Positions 52,778 through 60,647 of a stretch of 64,000 nucleotides of DNA are shown piece after piece. The stretch is from NCBI RefSeq assembly GCF_014648655.1, contig NZ_BMRN01000006.1, positions 250,922-314,921 on the forward strand, given 5' to 3'. Under the pieces are notes generated by a model. The model saw only the letters and a program-made list of their open reading frames with translations. It was not told where the DNA came from and searched no databases. Source of the stretch: Streptomyces atratus. GTDB lineage: Bacteria; Actinomycetota; Actinomycetes; Streptomycetales; Streptomycetaceae. Position 1 is the stretch's first letter; every line of letters starts with the position of its first letter. The position numbers and the translations under genes are program-made.

Positions 52778-54235
52778 TCAGTCGGTGATCTCGATCTTCC
52801 CGTTGGCGGATGCGGCGGGGGCCGCGTCCGGTGCCCGGTCCGGCAGATCGGCCGAAGTCGCGGAAGCCGAACCGCCCTTGAGGTTCTTCAGCAGGGCCGC
52901 CAGGTCGACTCCCGTGGTGGAGCTGAGAAGTTCCATGCCCTGGGCGACGTTGTCCGTGACCGTACGCGACAGTTGGCTCGCGCCGTCCGTCGAGATCACG
53001 GTCAACTTGTCGATGGCGCTCAGCGGCTCGGACGCCTTGGCGACGACGTGCGGCAGCACCTCGACCAGCATCTGGAGCACGGCCGCGTCGCCGTACTGCG
53101 CGAACGCGTCCGCCTTCTTCTGCATGGCCTCGGCCTCGGCGGCACCCTTCGCCGCGATGGCCGCGGCCTCCGCCTCGCCCTCGATGCGCACGGCGTCGGC
53201 GAGGGCCGAGCGGTGCAGTTTCTCGCCCTGACCGGTCAGCCGGGACCTCTCGGCGTCCGCCTCGGCCTCCTTGACCTGGGCGATCCGGCGGGCCTCGGCC
53301 TCCTGCTCGGCCTGGTAGCGGGCGGCGTCGGCGGGCTTGCGGACCTTGGTGTCGAGTTCGCGGTCGGTCAGTGCGGCCTGGCGCTGGGCGACCTTCTCCT
53401 GCTCCGCGAGGACTTCCTGCTGGCGGGCCGCCTCGGCGAGCGGGCCCGCCGCGTTGGCCTTGGCCGCGGCGGCTTCCGTCTCGGCCTTGATCTCGGCCTG
53501 CTTGAGATAGAAGGTCCGCTCGGCGATCGCGATCTCCTCGGCGGCCTTGAGCCTGGCCTGCTCGGAGGCGCGCTTGGCGATCGCCTCTGCGATGTCCGCC
53601 TCCTGCTTGGCGCGGGCGGCCTCGGGGCGGCCGAGGTCTTCGAGGTAGGAGCCCTCGGTGGTGATGTCCTGGATCTGGAAGGCGTCCAGGATCAGGCCCT
53701 GCCCGGAGAGGCTGGCCTCGGCCTCCTCCGCGACCTGGCCGGCGAACGCGGCACGGTCGCGGATGATGTCCTCGACCGACATCCGGCCCACGATGGCGCG
53801 CAGTGCGCCGGAGAGCACCTCCTGGGTGAAGCCGACGATGCCGTCCTGCTGCTGCAGGAATCGCTGGGCCGCGGCCCGGATCGCTTCCTCGCTGCCGCCG
53901 ACCTTGACGATCGCGACGCCTTCGAGGTTGGACTTCACGCCGCGCAGGGTGACGGCTCCGCGCACGGCCACCGGGATGTGCCGGCTGGACAGGTCCAGGG
54001 TGAACTTCTGCTGGACGAACGGGACGACGAAGACTCCGCCGCCGACGACGACCTTCTGGCCGCTGTTGTCGATGCTGGTGCGGCCGGTCACCGGGTCGGT
54101 CGACTTCTTGCCGCGGCGTCCCGTGATGATGAACGCCTCGCTGGGCCCGGCGACCTTGTAGCGGGTGATGACGACGAGGGCGAGCAGTACCAGGAGTACG
54201 ACGACTCCGATGACTGCGGTCACGACTGGGCTCAT
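52778..54235 (-). CDS. second flotillin-like SPFH protein
   Basis: 485 residues from ATG 54235. An N-terminal helix (VVTAVIGVVVLLVLLALVVI) is followed by an SPFH domain (YKVAGPSEAFIITGRRGKKS, FTLDLSSRHIPVAVRGAVTL, QEVLSGALRAIVGRMSVED, then LILDAFQIQDITTEGSYLED). A Glu/Ala-rich coiled coil (about 190-380) and a Ser/Ala-rich tail come next. It is closer in size to FloT than the first SPFH protein. Its partner NfeD-like gene is 71 bp upstream in the same direction. Confidence 0.9.
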   Translation of the reverse strand: MSPVVTAVIGVVVLLVLLALVVITRYKVAGPSEAFIITGRRGKKSTDPVTGRTSIDNSGQKVVVGGGVFVVPFVQQKFTLDLSSRHIPVAVRGAVTLRGVKSNLEGVAIVKVGGSEEAIRAAAQRFLQQQDGIVGFTQEVLSGALRAIVGRMSVEDIIRDRAAFAGQVAEEAEASLSGQGLILDAFQIQDITTEGSYLEDLGRPEAARAKQEADIAEAIAKRASEQARLKAAEEIAIAERTFYLKQAEIKAETEAAAAKANAAGPLAEAARQQEVLAEQEKVAQRQAALTDRELDTKVRKPADAARYQAEQEAEARRIAQVKEAEADAERSRLTGQGEKLHRSALADAVRIEGEAEAAAIAAKGAAEAEAMQKKADAFAQYGDAAVLQMLVEVLPHVVAKASEPLSAIDKLTVISTDGASQLSRTVTDNVAQGMELLSSTTGVDLAALLKNLKGGSASATSADLPDRAPDAAPAASANGKIEITD

Positions 54236-54306
54236 AAGGGTGTCCCCCCTGCCTCCCTGCGGGGACGGCAGCTTGATTTCGGGCGGTGTATCGGCTCGGG
54301 CGGTGG

Positions 54307-54816
54307 TCAGCGCTCGACGGGGCGGACCGCGACCGAGGTGGTCGACAGTGCGGCCTCCACCCAGATCTCGGTGCCGCGTTCGACCGGCACCGGGCTCTTC
54401 GCCGCCAACTTCACTGTCTGACCGGCGAGTTGCAGCAGCACCTCGCCGTAACCGTCGGCCGGGATGGCCGTGACGACCGACCCGGACGTGCCGACGAGAT
54501 CGTCGCCGCGCGGTGTGACGCTGGTCTGGTCCCGCATCAGGGCCCGGCTGAACTTCCAGGTCAGCCAGGCCGCGACGATCCCGGCCAGCACTCCGGCGGC
54601 GGTGGCGGCGACCGTGCCGGCGCCGGTGGTGCCGAGCACGATCGCGCCGCCGAAGCCGAGCATCGAGAGGAATCCGGCGATGACGGGGAGGGACAGGAGG
54701 CCGTCGAAGAGGCCGTCCAGTACGCCTCCGAAGAGACCTTCGAGGATGCCGTCGAAGATCAGGGACAGGGCGAGCAGGGCGATTCCCGCAATGCCGAGAC
54801 CGAGAAACAAGGTCAT
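54307..54816 (-). CDS. NfeD-like membrane OB-fold protein
   Basis: 169 residues from ATG 54816 (GGAGG 8 bp upstream). Helices MTLFLGLGIAGIALLALSLI, LLSLPVIAGFLSMLGFGGAI and AATAAGVLAGIVAAWLTWKF precede a soluble beta barrel: DDLVGTSGSVVTAIPADGYG and EVLLQLAGQTVKLAAKSPVP. This is the NfeD/YuaF partner layout for SPFH proteins. First gene of the SPFH-2 pair; regulatory element B lies about 100 bp upstream. Confidence 0.8.
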   Translation of the reverse strand: MTLFLGLGIAGIALLALSLIFDGILEGLFGGVLDGLFDGLLSLPVIAGFLSMLGFGGAIVLGTTGAGTVAATAAGVLAGIVAAWLTWKFSRALMRDQTSVTPRGDDLVGTSGSVVTAIPADGYGEVLLQLAGQTVKLAAKSPVPVERGTEIWVEAALSTTSVAVRPVER

Positions 54817-54915
54817 GTGATCGCCCTCCCCCATCTGCGAAATCCCCCGGACATGTCTCCCCCGAACATTTCCGTCGAACTGCCTGGATGATCCCATACG
54901 CACCCGGCAACGGAT

Positions 54916-54957
54916 ACTGCCGGGTTCCGGCAATCTTTTACGCGTTTTTGATGCCGG
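54916..54957. promoter_or_regulatory. candidate regulator site B upstream of the SPFH-2 operon
   Basis: TGCCGG-GTT-CCGGCA (54918-54932), then ATCTTT, a short AC-G patch and TTGATGCCGG (54948-54957): the same order, spacing (one base longer) and orientation as site A at 45187. The right end runs into the last codons of the peroxiredoxin gene (stop 54938). It stands 100 bp from the NfeD-like start. Confidence 0.65.
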
Positions 54958-55423
54958 ACAGGTGTTCGGTCAGTGTGTCCAGTGACTGGAACGTGGCTCC
55001 GAGCACGGCGACATGCTTCCAGCGCAGTACGCCGTCCGGCCCGATGAGGAAGACCGCGCGGCGCACCCCGATCCCGGGCGCCGCGACGCCGTACGCCCGG
55101 GCGATCTCCCGTCCGGTGTCCGCGAGCAGCGGCATCCGCAGCCCGTGGGCGCGGGCGAACGACTCATGGCTGTCCACACCCTGTGGACTGATTCCCCAGA
55201 CCTCCGCGTCGAGCTCGCCGAAGGTCTCCATGCCCGAGGAGTACGAGCAGAGCTGCTTGGTGCACACGGCCGTGTTGTCGCCCGGGTAGAACGCGAGGAC
55301 CACGGCACGGCCGCGTGCGGCGGAAAGGGTGTAGTCGCGGCGCTCGAACGTCTCGCCGGTCAGCGCGCCGCCCGGCAGTGTGAAGTCCTGGACGGTACTG
55401 CCGAGTTGTGGTGACGATCCCAT
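54938..55423 (-). CDS. peroxiredoxin (AhpC/Bcp-type)
   Basis: 161 residues. Thioredoxin-fold peroxidase with the peroxidatic cysteine in FYPGDNTAVCTKQLCSYSSG (P..xT..C, near residue 54) and a second Cys five residues later as possible resolving partner. AVFLIGPDGVLRWKHVAVLG and the C-terminal helix complete the fold. It reduces peroxides in the cytosol. It runs into the NfeD-like gene's upstream element, so read-through into SPFH-2 is possible. Confidence 0.9.
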   Translation of the reverse strand: MGSSPQLGSTVQDFTLPGGALTGETFERRDYTLSAARGRAVVLAFYPGDNTAVCTKQLCSYSSGMETFGELDAEVWGISPQGVDSHESFARAHGLRMPLLADTGREIARAYGVAAPGIGVRRAVFLIGPDGVLRWKHVAVLGATFQSLDTLTEHLSGIKNA

Positions 55424-55518
55424 GTCGTTTCCTCCGTGGTCCGGTGCTGCGGAAGTCTTCCGGTTCGTGTTCTACAGCATGCTCGTCACGGGTCCGGCTC
55501 TCGCACCAGGAGGCACGT

Positions 55519-56286
55519 ATGACAGAACCGTCGTCCGCCGTCCGCCCGTCCGCGGCCGTGTTCCTGCTGCACGGCGGCGCGGAAACGGGCCTGGGTCCGC
55601 CCCCGCCCGGCCCGCTGAACCTGCCCGCCGTGCGGATGCGCCCGTTCGCGCGGGCCATCGCCACGGCGACGGGCGACGGCGCAACGGATGTTCTCGTACG
55701 CACCGCCCGCTACACCCGCCGCGGCTGGAACGGCCCCCGCGAGGACCCCTTCCACGACGTCGTGGCCTCCCTCGACGCCCTGCGCCGCGAGGCCGGCGAG
55801 ATCCCGGTGGTCCTGGTCGGCCACTCGATGGGCGCCCGCGCCGCCTTCCGCGCCGCCGGTCATCCGCTGGTACGCGGGGTGGTCGGCCTCGCCCCATGGT
55901 GTCCGGCCGACGATCCGGTCACCCAACTCGACGGCCGCGATGTCGTCCTGCTGCACAGCACCCGCGACCGCATCACGAGCCCCCGGGCATCCCAGTCCTT
56001 CACCGGCCGCGCCCGCCGCGCCGGTGCCCACGCCTGTCTCGTCGCGATCCGGCGCAGCGACCACGCGATGCTCCGGCGCGCCCGGACCTGGCACGCGCTG
56101 ACGACACGGGTCGCCACCGGCCTGCTGGGCCTGGCCCCGCTCCCCGAGGCGGTCGCGGCCGCACTCCGGCTCCCGTCAAACGCTCCGGCGACGCACGGAA
56201 CCCTCGACCTCGACCGGCTGGACCTCGGCCGGCCGGACTACGACCGGACCGGGCGCAGCTCCGGGCCGTCCATCGGGAATCGGTAG
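55519..56286 (+). CDS. alpha/beta hydrolase
   Basis: 255 residues from ATG 55519 (AGGAGG 6 bp upstream). AAVFLLHGGAETGLGPPPPG (oxyanion), nucleophile elbow VVLVGHSMGARAAFRAAG (Ser near 100), Asp candidate in VLLHSTRDRITSPRAS, and catalytic His in RRSDHAMLRRA. A soluble serine hydrolase or dienelactone-hydrolase-like protein; no signal peptide. Its last 49 bp overlap the convergent GNAT gene. Confidence 0.85.
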   Translation: MTEPSSAVRPSAAVFLLHGGAETGLGPPPPGPLNLPAVRMRPFARAIATATGDGATDVLVRTARYTRRGWNGPREDPFHDVVASLDALRREAGEIPVVLVGHSMGARAAFRAAGHPLVRGVVGLAPWCPADDPVTQLDGRDVVLLHSTRDRITSPRASQSFTGRARRAGAHACLVAIRRSDHAMLRRARTWHALTTRVATGLLGLAPLPEAVAAALRLPSNAPATHGTLDLDRLDLGRPDYDRTGRSSGPSIGNR

Positions 56287-56699
56287 ACCGTCGACTCCCT
56301 CGCCCGGAAGCCCAGACGCTCGTACAGCCGGTTCGCGGCGGCGCGGTCCGGCCGGGAGGTGAGGTCGACGGTCCGCGCGCCCGCCTCCCGGGCCAGCGTC
56401 AGCGCCTCCTGTGTCAGCAGGGCCGCGATCCCTTGCCCACGCGCTTCGGTGTCGACCACGACGTCTTCGATACGGGCCCGCAGCCCGGTCGGCACGGGAA
56501 GCAGAAGCAGCGTCAGCGTTCCGACGATGCTGCCCGCGGCGCGAGCGACGAGCACTGTGTTCGTCTCGCACCGCACCAGCCGGTCGATCGCCTCGTGATC
56601 CAGTGGCCGGGCGGTCGAGGACAGTTGGGGCAACAGCCGGGCGAAGGCGGCCACGATCTCCCCGGTCGCTTCGTGGACGATCTCTACCTCGACGCTCAT
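56238..56699 (-). CDS. GNAT-family N-acetyltransferase
   Basis: 153 residues. VEIVHEATGEIVAAFARLLP at the start, SIVGTLTLLLLPVPTGLRAR (strands 4-5), and the acetyl-CoA pyrophosphate loop VVDTEARGQGIAALLTQEAL, then RTVDLTSRPDRAAANRLYERL and GFRARESTVYRFPM. A small soluble acyltransferase of unknown substrate. It overlaps the hydrolase gene tail to tail by 49 bp. Confidence 0.9.
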   Translation of the reverse strand: MSVEVEIVHEATGEIVAAFARLLPQLSSTARPLDHEAIDRLVRCETNTVLVARAAGSIVGTLTLLLLPVPTGLRARIEDVVVDTEARGQGIAALLTQEALTLAREAGARTVDLTSRPDRAAANRLYERLGFRARESTVYRFPMDGPELRPVRS

Positions 56700-56785
56700 G
56701 ACGCGGAGCCTATAGCGGGCGGTGGGGGAGGTGTCGTGGTGCAGGAGCGGGGGAACGGGCGCACCCTGGTAGGGAGGTGATCGTC

Positions 56786-57058
56786 ATGATGCACACAACT
56801 GTCGGGTGGCATGTGGACCTGGAATTCGAGGAGGACACCCACCGCACCCGCGCGGCCGCCCTGGTGCGGCTTCCGGACGGGAACGAGGTGCGGGCTCATG
56901 GATATGCGAGCCGTCACCCCTCCGACAAGGATCAGCCGAGGGTCGGCGAGGAGATCGCGGGAGCCAGAGCACTCAATGAGCTGGCGATGAAGATGCTGAC
57001 GAAGGCGCACGACGAGATCGACGAGGCGTCCGGCCGGACATCGCACCCGCTCACCTGA
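56786..57058 (+). CDS. DUF1876 family protein
   Basis: 90 residues from ATG 56786 (GGGAGG 8 bp upstream). The whole protein is the DUF1876 domain: TVGWHVDLEFEEDTHRTRAA, LVRLPDGNEVRAHGYASRHP and GEEIAGARALNELAMKMLTK. DUF1876 proteins resemble double-stranded-RNA-binding folds and are widespread in Streptomyces; function unknown. The 3' end overlaps the TetR stop by 8 bp. Confidence 0.9.
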   Translation: MMHTTVGWHVDLEFEEDTHRTRAAALVRLPDGNEVRAHGYASRHPSDKDQPRVGEEIAGARALNELAMKMLTKAHDEIDEASGRTSHPLT

Positions 57059-57743
57059 GGTCCCCGCCTGCGGGCCGCCGCCCCCCGGGGGCGTAGTGGC
57101 CCAGGAACATGTCGACGCCGCTCGTGATCAGACGGTCCGTGGTGGCGTCGTCGAGGGCTGTTCCGTACGAGCTGAAGACCATGTGAGGGAAGACCAGTAG
57201 CGCGTACAGCTGAATGATCGCCGTTTCGAGGTCGGGGATGTCCAGCCGGCCCCGTTCCGCGAGGCTGCGCAGGGCGTCGGCCACGGCCGGGTGGTGACCC
57301 GCGGGGCCATGGTGATGCCATGCCCCGGCGAGTTCAGGGAAGCGGTGGAGTTCGGCGGCCACGAGGTTGCGCAGGGCGATGACGTCGGCGTTGCCGCGTA
57401 CGGCGGACACCCAGGCGCGGGCCGTGTCGAGGAAGGCCGTGCGGAGATCGGCGGCGTCGGGAAGACCGGCGAGCGCCTTGGTGGACGGGCCGCCGAGGGG
57501 CTCGTCGAGTGCGCCCGTGATGACGGCGGTGAACAGCGCCTCCTTGCTGCCGAAGTGGTTGTAGACGGTCACTTTCGACACGCCCGCCTCGGCGGCGATG
57601 GCGTCCACGCCGACGCCGAATCCCTCACGCAGGAAGGCCTCCCGTGCGGCCTTGACGATGGCCTGCCGCTTGGCCTCGGCGCGGGGGCCGGCGGGCGGGT
57701 CGATCGGGGTGGCGGTCGTGTCCACGGTGGCCGCGGCGGGCAT
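57051..57743 (-). CDS. TetR-family regulator with artificial-looking N-terminus
   Basis: TetR DNA-binding domain: PRAEAKRQAIVKAAREAFLR, EGFGVGVDAIAAEAGVSKVT and VYNHFGSKEALFTAVITGA. A typical C-terminal ligand domain follows (RFPELAGAWHHHGPAGHHPA, LYALLVFPHMVFSSYGTALD). ATG 57743 is the best in-frame start, but the first 17-18 residues are encoded antisense to the end of an MFS transporter gene and no ribosome site is seen. The original start was probably lost when the intervening DNA was removed. Expression as drawn is doubtful. Confidence 0.75.
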   Translation of the reverse strand: MPAAATVDTTATPIDPPAGPRAEAKRQAIVKAAREAFLREGFGVGVDAIAAEAGVSKVTVYNHFGSKEALFTAVITGALDEPLGGPSTKALAGLPDAADLRTAFLDTARAWVSAVRGNADVIALRNLVAAELHRFPELAGAWHHHGPAGHHPAVADALRSLAERGRLDIPDLETAIIQLYALLVFPHMVFSSYGTALDDATTDRLITSGVDMFLGHYAPGGRRPAGGDLR

Positions 57744-57885
57744 CGAGGGGGCGGCGGGCTCGGTGAGCGGGTTCGCGGACGCGTTCACGGTGTGCGCGGC
57801 GGCAGCAGGGGCGTGCGCGGTCGTCGCCGGGCTGCTGGTGCCCCGCGGGAAGCCGGAGGGGACCGGCGGGCCGCACGCGCATTGA
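57694..57885 (+). pseudogene. C-terminal remnant of a DHA2-type MFS transporter
   Basis: The plus strand reads GGSIGVAVVSTVAA, then AGSVSGFADAFTVCAAAAG and ACAVVAGLLVPRGKPEG to the stop at 57883-57885, the last membrane helix and tail of an EmrB/QacA-type drug exporter. Everything before residue GGS is TetR sequence on the other strand, so about 400 N-terminal codons are missing. In most Streptomyces such an MFS gene diverges from its TetR repressor; one deletion would produce this fusion. Confidence 0.7.
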
Positions 57886-58014
57886 GGGGGGAGCCCGGGC
57901 CCGTCCGGCGAATGTGGACATGACGGGGCCCGGCTGCGGATGCGCGGCGGGGGCGGGCGGCCGACGATTGATTGCCGGGCAGCGGGACGTCCGTGTCCGT
58001 CCCAGGAGGTTGAC

Positions 58015-59721
58015 GTGCAGGCCGATGCGTACGCCGACAGCGCGGTGCCGTTCGACCCCATGGCTCTGGCGGCCCTGGTCGACGGCACCATGGCGGGTGT
58101 GGGCGTGCTCGATACGGGGCTGCGCTATCTGTACGTCAACCCGGCCCTCGAACGGCTCAACGGCATTCCGGCCGCCGAACACCTCGGCCGCACCGTCTCC
58201 GAGGTCCTCCCGGGAGTCGACGCGGGCGAGGACATGATGCGGGCCGTGCTCGCCGACGGGAAGCCCCGCGAGATCACGTCCAGCGGAGTCACCGCCGCCG
58301 CGGCGGGCTCGGTCCGGCGCTACTGGCACGGGGCGTACCACCGGCTCGAGGTCGGCGGGCGGATCGTGGGCGTGGCCGGGATCGTGCTGGAGGTCATGGC
58401 TTCGGACAAGGGACGGCGCGAGCTGGAACAGGCCCGGCGGCATCTGACCATGCTCGACACAGCGGCCTCCCGGATCGGCACCACGCTCGACATGGACACC
58501 ACCTGCGCGGAACTCGTCGGCCTCGTCGTGCCGGGGCTGGCGGACCTCGCCACGGTCGAGGTGTTCCCGCCCGACGTCGCCGCCCCGGTACGCCCCGCGC
58601 CCGCCGGTGTGCTGCGGCTGCGCAGGGCGGCGCTGACGGCGGTGGCCGGGCTGCGCGCCGAGCTGCCGGGATTCGGACTGACCGGTGAGTACGTCGACTA
58701 CCAGGAGGGCGCGGCCGTACAGCGCTGTCTGGCGGCCGGCCGGCCGGTCGTGGAGAACCACACGAGTGACGAAGAGCTCGCCCGCTCCGCCCCGGCCCCC
58801 GAACGGGTCGCCGCCTACCGTGCCCTGGGGATGCATTCGGCGGTCATCGTGCCCCTCGCCGTACGCGGCCGTCCGCTCGGCGTCCTCGGCCTGATCCGGG
58901 CGGGGGACTCACCGGTCTTCACGGACGAGGACGTGGTGGTCGCCCGGGAGCTCGCCGGCCGGGCCGCCGTCGATCTCGACCACGCCCGCCGGTATGCCCA
59001 CGAGCACACCATCGCCCTGGAGCTGCAGCGCTCCCTGCTGTCCGAGCCGCGCCCGCCGCACCCGCACATCGAGATCGCCACCCGCTATCTGCCGGCCGAC
59101 CGGAGCGTGATGGTCGGCGGCGACTGGTTCGACGTCATCCCGCTGCGGGACGGGCGGCATCTGAAGGCGATGGGCGATGTGATGGGTCACGGGATGGAGG
59201 CGGCGGTCGCCATGAGCCACTACCGCTCGCTGCTGCGGATGCTCGCCGACGACGATCTGCCGCCGCACCGCATCCTGGAACAGCTGGACCGGATGGTCGA
59301 ACGGTCCGGACCGGACCGGGCGGCGACCTGTCTGCTGGCCGTCGTCGACCGGTTCGGCGAGGCGTGCGATGTGGCGAGCGCCGGGCATCTGCCACCGGTG
59401 CTCATCGACCCGGGGCAGGCGGGAACCAGGGTGTGTGACGAAGTGCTGGTGGGCCCGCCGCTGGGCACCGGCTTCGGCGGGTACCGGACGACGCCGGTGG
59501 AGATCGGGCCGGGCACGGTGCTGTTCATGTACACCGACGGTCTGGTGGAGCGGCGCGGTGAGGACATAGACATCTCGATCGGCCGCCTCAGGGAACTGAC
59601 CCTGCCCGCGGGCGGGAGCCTGGAGGACCTGCTGGACGAGGTCCTCGCACGGTTCGGGCCGGGTGCGGAGGACGACATCGCGGTACTGGCCTCGCGCACC
59701 CGCCCCCGCGCCACCTCCTGA
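58015..59721 (+). CDS. PAS-GAF-SpoIIE (PP2C) phosphatase
   Basis: 568 residues from GTG 58015 (AGGAGG 5 bp upstream). PAS domain (about 15-125: MAGVGVLDTGLRYLYVNPAL), GAF domain (about 145-330: CLAAGRPVVENHTSDEELAR, SAVIVPLAVRGRPLGVLGLI), and PP2C/SpoIIE catalytic domain (about 340-568). The catalytic domain has VMVGGDWFDVIPLRDGRHL, MGDVMGHGMEAAVAMSHYRS and the terminal EDDIAVLASR metal-binding Asp pair. It would dephosphorylate an anti-anti-sigma factor in a partner-switching stress pathway. No kinase or STAS gene is adjacent. Confidence 0.93.
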   Translation: MQADAYADSAVPFDPMALAALVDGTMAGVGVLDTGLRYLYVNPALERLNGIPAAEHLGRTVSEVLPGVDAGEDMMRAVLADGKPREITSSGVTAAAAGSVRRYWHGAYHRLEVGGRIVGVAGIVLEVMASDKGRRELEQARRHLTMLDTAASRIGTTLDMDTTCAELVGLVVPGLADLATVEVFPPDVAAPVRPAPAGVLRLRRAALTAVAGLRAELPGFGLTGEYVDYQEGAAVQRCLAAGRPVVENHTSDEELARSAPAPERVAAYRALGMHSAVIVPLAVRGRPLGVLGLIRAGDSPVFTDEDVVVARELAGRAAVDLDHARRYAHEHTIALELQRSLLSEPRPPHPHIEIATRYLPADRSVMVGGDWFDVIPLRDGRHLKAMGDVMGHGMEAAVAMSHYRSLLRMLADDDLPPHRILEQLDRMVERSGPDRAATCLLAVVDRFGEACDVASAGHLPPVLIDPGQAGTRVCDEVLVGPPLGTGFGGYRTTPVEIGPGTVLFMYTDGLVERRGEDIDISIGRLRELTLPAGGSLEDLLDEVLARFGPGAEDDIAVLASRTRPRATS

Positions 59722-59751
59722 TCCGGGCAGTCGCCGGAAGGGACTGACAGG

Positions 59752-60600
59752 TCAGCCCAGCTCCAGGCTGGTGATGCCGAAGAGTCCGGTGTGGTCGACG
59801 TCCGGTGTCGGGCCCGTGTACATCCGGGCGGTCTCGAACGACGGGGTGAGGCCCAGCTGTTCCGCGAGGCGCACGGCGCCCGGGTTGATGTCGGGTACGT
59901 CGATCGCCACCGGGGTGCCGGGGTCGGTGGCCGCGAGTGCGCCGACCAGGGCGCCCGCCACTTCGGGCGATTCCGCGTACACGGGACCGATGCGGGACGA
60001 CGTGCGGCAGGGGCGCATCACGGCAAGGCCCCGCAGCTCCCCGTCGCGGACGGCGGCGAGCGAGGTGCGCGCGGGCCCGGAGATCCACAGTGCGAGGAAG
60101 CTGTCGCGGTCGGCGGGGAAGAAGCGGCGGTCGTAGGAGGCCAGTCGACCGAAGGGGAGGGTGCGGGCATCGACGAGAGCGGTGCCGGGCGGGACGGTCG
60201 CAGCGGCGGGTGGCAGGCCCTCGTAACGCATGTTCGTCCATACGGAACGGAAGCCGGATTTGCGGTACTTGGGCTGCTGGGCCACCACGCCGTCCAGTCC
60301 GACGTTGCGCCCGTCCAGCCGTGCCATGCCGGCCCGCCACAGCCGGCTGCCGTAGCCCTGGCCGCGCAGCTCGGGACGGGTGAGGTAGAAGCCGAGGAAC
60401 CCGAAGCCGGAGCCGTAGCGGACCACCGAGACGCAGGAGACCGGCTTGCCGTCGAGCCGGCCGGTCAGGAAGCCGCGCGGGTCGGCGGCGAAGAAGGCGT
60501 GGCGGTCGGTCAGGCCGGGATTCCAGCCCTCCGCGTGGGCCCATTCGGTCAGCATCGTGAGGTCGTCGGCGCTTGCGGTGGTGATCTCGAAGTTCGGCAC
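59752..60600 (-). CDS. two-domain GNAT acetyltransferase (Acetyltransf_18 C-terminus)
   Basis: 282 residues from GTG 60600. The N-terminal GNAT has MLTEWAHAEGWNPGLTDRHA, SCVSVVRYGSGFGFLGFYLT and the acetyl-CoA loop RPELRGQGYGSRLWRAGMAR. The C-terminal half (GLAVMRPCRTSSRIGPVYAE, INPGAVRLAEQLGLTPSFET) matches the Acetyltransf_18 domain of YitH/HolE-like proteins. Substrate unknown. It starts 47 bp after the membrane protein gene in the same direction. Confidence 0.88.
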   Translation of the reverse strand: MPNFEITTASADDLTMLTEWAHAEGWNPGLTDRHAFFAADPRGFLTGRLDGKPVSCVSVVRYGSGFGFLGFYLTRPELRGQGYGSRLWRAGMARLDGRNVGLDGVVAQQPKYRKSGFRSVWTNMRYEGLPPAAATVPPGTALVDARTLPFGRLASYDRRFFPADRDSFLALWISGPARTSLAAVRDGELRGLAVMRPCRTSSRIGPVYAESPEVAGALVGALAATDPGTPVAIDVPDINPGAVRLAEQLGLTPSFETARMYTGPTPDVDHTGLFGITSLELG

Positions 60601-60647
60601 GGGGCACCTGTACCCCGCGGGCGATCGGTTCAACGGTGGTTCTTCCG

